A stretch of DNA of 64,000 bases. Origin: Palsa-506 sp963707065 (GTDB lineage Bacteria > Actinomycetota > Actinomycetes > Streptosporangiales > Streptosporangiaceae). Below, piece by piece: positions 59,914-64,000 of this stretch (the stretch's first letter is position 1; every line of letters begins with the position of its first letter). The notes under the pieces are model-generated. The model saw nothing but the letters and a program-made list of their open reading frames with translations, had not been told where the DNA came from and did not search any database. The position numbers and the translations under genes are program-made. The DNA lies in contig CAVPPJ010000042.1 of assembly GCA_963707065.1 (NCBI GenBank), positions 383,758 through 447,757 on the forward strand, given 5' to 3'.

Positions 59914-62677
59914 GCACGCGTGCGGTCGGCTCTCGGGCGCTAGCCCGGCGGTCCCTCGCGCTAGCGCTCGGGCTGGCGCTGCCGCTCGCGGTAGCTGCGG
60001 CTGGCCCGGCATCCGGGCTGGCCACCGCGGGTACGTCGGCCGGGCAGTCTCCGGCCGGTCACGTTGCGGCCGCCCCGTCGTCGGGCACGCAGGCCTCGGC
60101 CGCGTCGTCGCCGGCCGGGCAGCGGCTCGTTTTCGTGCGTGCCGCCGGCGGCACGGGAAAGGGCCGGCTCACCGATCCGTTTGGCGTCGCCGCGGGCCTG
60201 GGCGGCGACGTGTGGGTGGCCGATCGCGGCAGCAACCGGATCGTGGAATTCAGCCCGGCCGGGAAGCTGATCACGGTGCTGGCTCCGGCGGAGCCGGCGC
60301 GCTGGCCGGCCCCGAGGGCGTTGCCGTCAGCGCCGCCGGGCATGTCTGGGTGGCCGACACCGGTCACAACCGGCTGGAGGAGCTCTCCGCTCGCGGCAAG
60401 GTACTCGCGCTGGCCGGCCAGCCGGGCTCCGGCCGGGGCCAGCTGAGCAGGCCCGCCGCCGTGGCCGTCACGCGATCGGGCGGCGTCTATGCCGCCGACC
60501 AGGGCAACAGCAGGGTGGCGGAGTTCTCGCCGTCCGGCGCTTACCTGCGGTCATTTGCGGTGGCCACGCCCGACGGCGTAACCGTCGACGCGGCCGGTGA
60601 CATCTGGGTGTCCAGCCCGGGCTACGCCGTCAACGCCGCCGGCCAGGTGGCCGGCAACACGGTGCGGGAGTTCTCCCCGGCGGGAGCGGCCATCCGGTCG
60701 TTCGGCGTCACGCAGAGCAGCTACGGCGCGCTGTCCAACCCGGCCGGCCTCGCGGTCGGGCCGGCCGGGCAGGTCTACGTCGCGCAGCCGGACTACGGCT
60801 GGGTCACGGTGTTCAGCCCGGCTGGCCGGTATGCCGCCGAATTCGGCCTGCCGTCCGGCCCGGGAGCCGGCCGCACAGGCCTGGCGTTTCCCGAGGGCGT
60901 GGCCGTGACCGCGGCCGGCCAGGTCTGGGTCGCGGACAGCGGCAACGGGCGCGTGGCGGAGTACGCCGCGCCAGGACCGGCTGCCGCCAGGCCGCCGGTA
61001 GCGGTCCCGCCGGGCGGCCCGGCGGTAGGACCGGGCGGCTTCCCGTGGCCCGTCTGGCTGCCGCTCGCCATGCTGATCCTCGTGCTGCTCCTGGTCGCCA
61101 GGGACTCCCGCGCCCGGCGCCGGGGCGCAGCCGGGCGCGGGACTGCGAGCGGCGGCGGGACTGCGAGCGGCGGCGGGACTGCGAGCGGCGGCGGGACTGC
61201 GAGCGGCGGCGGGACTGCGAGCGGCGGCGGGGCTGCGGTCGGCCGGGCTAGCGCCGCCGGACTCGGCGGCGTGACCAGGCGGCGCGTCCTCGCCGGGAGC
61301 GCTGCGCTGGCCGGGGGCGCGCTCGCCGGGGCTGGCGCGCTTCCGCTGAGCCTGCGCACGGCGCTGGCCGCCACCCTGGCCAGCCCGCCCCGCGGCCGGC
61401 TGAGCGACATCAAGCACATCGTGATCCTGATGCAGGAGAACCGGAGCTTCGATCACTACTTCGGCGCCCGGCCGGGAGTGCGCGGATTCGCCGACCGCGC
61501 CGCGATCAGGCTGCCGGGCGGCAAGTCGGTGTTCCACCAGCCGGATCCGGCCCACCCGCAGGGCTACCTGCTGCCCTTCCGGCTGGATACGGCCACCACC
61601 AGCGCGCAGGGCATCCCGTCCACCGACCACTTCTGGCCGAGCCAGCACCAGGCCTGGGCGAACGGCAGGATGGATGCCTGGGTGGCGGCCAAGGGGCCGC
61701 TGACGATGGGCTACTTCACCCGCGACGACATCCCGTTTCACTGGGCACTGGCCGACGCGTTCACGATTTGCGATCGCTATCACTGCTCGATGCTCGGCCC
61801 GACCAACCCCAACCGGCTGTACATGTGGACGGGAATGATCGACCCGGCCGGCACCGGCGGCGGGCCGGTCATCGACGACTCCCCCGGGTCCGACAACGTG
61901 ATCTTGTCCTGGACCACTTACCCGGAGCGGCTGCAGCGGGCGGGCATCAGCTGGCAGGTATACCAGGAGGAAGACAACTTCGACGACAACGCGCTGGCCT
62001 GGTTCAGGCAGTACGCGAAACTGCCGAGTACGTCACCGCTCTACCAGCGCGGCATGGCCGCCCGGCCGGCCGGCACGTTCGAGGACGACGCACGAAGCGA
62101 CCGGCTCCCCCAGGTGTCCTGGCTGGTGGCCCCGGCGGCCCAGTCCGAGCACCCGGACTACTTCCCCGCGGCGGGCGCCGAGTACATCGCGCAGAAGCTG
62201 GACGCGATCGCGTCGAACCCGGATGTGTGGGCGAAGACGGCGTTCATCCTCTGCTACGACGAGAACGACGGCCTGTTCGATCACGTCGCACCGCCCACCC
62301 CGCCGCGGGGAACGCCCGGCGAGTTCGTGCAGGGGCTGCCCATCGGCCTTGGCTTCCGGGTGCCGGCCCTGGTGATCTCGCCGTGGACGGCCGGCGGCCA
62401 CGTGAACTCCGGCCTGTTCGACCACACCTCGCTGATCCGGCTGATCGAGGCCCGGTTCGGCGTCCGCGAGCCCAACATCAGCGCCTGGCGCCGCCGGACC
62501 TGCGGCGATCTCACGTCGGTGTTCCGGTTTTCCGCGGCGCCCGCCCGGTATCCGCACGCGAACGCCGGACTGCGGCTGGCCAGCACGGAGGCATCGCTGC
62601 TGGCGGCGCAGCGGGAAGTAAGCAGCAACCCCAGCCCCGCGATTCCGGCCGTCAACCAGCCGCTGCCCCCGCAGTAA
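59910..62677 (+). CDS. NHL-repeat protein fused in frame to a Tat-type phospholipase C; apparent frameshift
   Basis: The GTG at 59910 overlaps the previous stop and begins a signal peptide (RRSLALALGLALPLAVAAAG), then NHL repeats (GGDVWVADRGSNRIVEFSPAG). Adding one G near 60283 continues the propeller to about 61000 (GQVWVADSGNGRVAEYA). A membrane helix (VWLPLAMLILVLLLVA), five tandem GTASGG repeats and a twin-arginine segment (TRRRVLAGSAALAGGAL) lead into a phosphoesterase domain (HIVILMQENRSFDHYFGARPG, DENDGLFDHVAPP) of the bacterial phospholipase C family. Either it is one membrane-anchored two-part protein, or two genes with a second start at GTG 61271. The phosphoesterase part is complete (about 470 residues). 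Confidence 0.85.
61141..61230. repeat. Five tandem copies of an 18-bp coding repeat
   Basis: GACTGCGAGCGGCGGCGG is repeated five times without mismatch, coding for GTASGG units between the NHL and phosphoesterase parts. A sixth degenerate copy follows. Copy number is likely to vary between strains or assemblies, which could change linker length in steps of six residues without a frameshift. Confidence 0.95.
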
Positions 62678-62743
62678 GCCGGCCAGGGCAGACTGGCGGA
62701 CTGCCTGCCGGGGGGCTTCCGCCGGGCCAGGTAGATTCACCAC

Positions 62744-63688
62744 ATGACGATCAGCGAATCGGTCGACTTCGTCAGCGGGGCGCCGGTGGCCGGGGATCTG
62801 GACGTGCGGTGGATCCACGGCTCCCGGTCGGCCAACCGGAACACTGACCCGAAGATCCAGGTGCACGCGTTCGACCCGCACACGTTCATACTCCGGCAGA
62901 GCAAGGCCGTGCACTACGAGGCGCCATTCCTCTACCTGTTCTGCGGCAACGACCGGGCGCTCCTGCTGGACACCGGCGCGACCAGCGACCCGGCTGCCTT
63001 CCCGCTGCGCGAGACCGTGGACGGCATCCTGCGCGACTGGCTGGCCGCCCGCCCCCGGGACTCCTACGAGCTGATCGTCGCGCATACGCACGGCCATGGC
63101 GATCATGTCGCCGCGGACGCTCAGTTCGATGGCCGGCCGGCGACGACCGTGGTGCCCGCGGACCGCGAGGCAGCATGCTCGTTCTTCGGGATCTCCGGCT
63201 GGCCGGCTGAGGTCGTGACCCTCGATCTCGGCGGCCGGGTGCTGGAGGTAACCGGCTGCCCCGGGCACGATGACCGCTCGATCGCGGTCTACGACCCGTG
63301 GACCGGATTCCTGATCACCGGTGACACGGTGTACCCGGGGCGCCTCTACGTCCGCGACTTCCCGGCGTTCAGCGCCAGCCTGGACCGGCTGGTCGACTTC
63401 GCCCGCGCCCGGCCGGTGACCCACGTGCTCGGCTGCCACATCGAGATGAGCCGCTGCCCCGGCCGCGACTACCCGGTCGGCGCCACCTACCAGCCGGACG
63501 AGGCTGCCCTGCCGATGACGGTGAATCAGCTGACCGCCGTCCGCAACGCCGCCAGGTCGGTGGCCGGCCGCCGCGGCGCGCATGCCTTCGGCGACTTCAT
63601 CATCCTCGTGCTACCCAGCACTCCGGCCGTCGCGAAGCAGACAGCGCGGGCGCTGGCGTGGAAGGTCCGCAACGCCATCCCGCGGTGA
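62744..63688 (+). CDS. MBL-fold metallo-hydrolase
   Basis: A 314-residue protein. The metal motif HTHGHGDHVA gives three His and an Asp; a later GCPGHDDRSIAVYD and TGDTVY provide the other ligands, and the histidine in LGCHIEMSR completes a binuclear site. Members include lactonases, glyoxalase II-like enzymes and quenching enzymes; the substrate is not clear. The start ATG 62744 is near a weak GATTCACC site. It stands 66 bp downstream of the phospholipase gene. Confidence 0.88.
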   Translation: MTISESVDFVSGAPVAGDLDVRWIHGSRSANRNTDPKIQVHAFDPHTFILRQSKAVHYEAPFLYLFCGNDRALLLDTGATSDPAAFPLRETVDGILRDWLAARPRDSYELIVAHTHGHGDHVAADAQFDGRPATTVVPADREAACSFFGISGWPAEVVTLDLGGRVLEVTGCPGHDDRSIAVYDPWTGFLITGDTVYPGRLYVRDFPAFSASLDRLVDFARARPVTHVLGCHIEMSRCPGRDYPVGATYQPDEAALPMTVNQLTAVRNAARSVAGRRGAHAFGDFIILVLPSTPAVAKQTARALAWKVRNAIPR

Positions 63689-63757
63689 CCCGCCCGGCCG
63701 CCCGGCCTGCGCACACGGGCCACGGTGGCCGGCCCGGAGCTGGCGGCCCCGGACCCG

Positions 63758-63823
63758 TTGACAGCGGTGCTACTGTTCCATAAGTTCGGGTCTAGAACTG
63801 CTGTTCGTACAGCGCACAGCAGT
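63758..63823 (+). promoter_or_regulatory. Probable promoter with inverted repeats before the aldehyde dehydrogenase
   Basis: TTGACA at 63758-63763 is followed after 17 bases by TAAGTT at 63781-63786, a fair sigma-70-type pair. Overlapping it is the inverted repeat AGTTC-gggtcta-GAACT (63783-63799), and just downstream CTGCTGT...ACAGCAG (63799-63823), with a nested GCTGT-TCGT-ACAGC. They look like operator sites for the gene starting at 63922. Confidence 0.5.
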
Positions 63824-63921
63824 TGGCGACGGTGCGCAGCGCAGTCGCGGACAGCAGAGGTTCGTCGTGCGGAGCCCGGCTAGCTGGCCTGGTCAGCCTC
63901 GCCTGCCATGGAGGAGCAATC

Positions 63922-64000
63922 ATGTCATTTCTTGATGAGTCGGCCTGGCGGGGCAAGGTCTACCAGGGCGGCTGGACCCGCGGGGCCGGCGGCGACGTGG
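63922..64000 (+). CDS. Aldehyde dehydrogenase (benzaldehyde dehydrogenase-like), start only
   Basis: ATG 63922 follows GGAGGAGC and encodes MSFLDESAWRGKVYQGGW, then TRGAGGDV before the window ends. This N-terminus resembles NAD-dependent benzaldehyde dehydrogenases of the aldehyde dehydrogenase superfamily. Only 26 residues are visible, so the family call rests on a short stretch. Confidence 0.6.
   Translation, partial: MSFLDESAWRGKVYQGGWTRGAGGDV

Noticed and set aside
61141..61230. CRISPR-like array
   Set aside because: Perfect 18-bp in-frame coding repeat without spacers.

Overview
This is a chromosomal stretch of a very GC-rich actinobacterium (phylum Actinomycetota, class Actinomycetes). 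The evidence is the gene content: RbpA, WhiA, the GarA-FtsR-nuclease-MerR block, an ergothioneine operon, ThyX, a Trp-codon leader peptide before trpE, and many GTG starts with 1-4 bp gene overlaps. The order could not be fixed by reading; a Streptosporangiales-like lineage is a guess. I see no rRNA, tRNA, insertion sequence, prophage or CRISPR array, so the window looks like ordinary chromosome with some accessory islands.

Layout. 1-5540: 3' end of glutamate decarboxylase, then rbpA, secG and the glycolytic operon gap-pgk-tpiA (minus strand), and a small broken membrane-protein gene. 5630-12350: the uvrC-rapZ-yvcK-whiA operon, a hopanoid-type glycosyltransferase, a cupin and an acetyltransferase. 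12350-22950: gcvP behind a glycine riboswitch, the regulators mcdR and ftsR with a bifunctional nuclease and garA, a mannose-1-phosphate guanylyltransferase/degenerate phosphomannomutase fusion, and a CDP-alcohol phosphatidyltransferase. 22950-28350: a secreted repeat protein, a thiolase, a VOC protein, an SDR and aminopeptidase C.

28537-33370 is the most unusual part. A branched-polyamine synthase (BpsA type), a GNAT acyltransferase, an FkbH-like HAD protein and a stand-alone acyl carrier protein follow one another with 4-bp overlaps. They are flanked by a divergent S-adenosylmethionine decarboxylase and a class IV aminotransferase. I infer a small pathway that loads an acyl group on a carrier protein and passes it to an aminopropylated polyamine.

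33400-46220: a decayed questin-oxidase-like gene, a cysteine hydrolase, egtABCD (ergothioneine), a flavoprotein disulfide reductase, a sterol-desaturase-like protein with a small membrane partner, a MetE-like protein, CcdA behind a perfect 30-bp palindrome, and an LLM flavoenzyme fused to an SCP2 domain. 46280-57070: a tricorn-protease homologue, dienelactone hydrolase, thyX, a trpE-trpG fusion with a recognisable attenuation leader, an ornithine-cyclodeaminase-like protein and ftsH. 57210-64000: a fused Fe-S/molybdopterin dehydrogenase, an NHL-repeat/phospholipase C fusion, an MBL hydrolase, and the start of an aldehyde dehydrogenase.

Eight single-base indels interrupt otherwise good genes: two in the 4850 gene, and one or two each in uvrC, the FkbH-like gene, trpE, the dehydrogenase and the NHL gene. 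All fall in G/C runs or short tandem repeats, so I read them mainly as sequence errors. Repaired products are described where I can see them.
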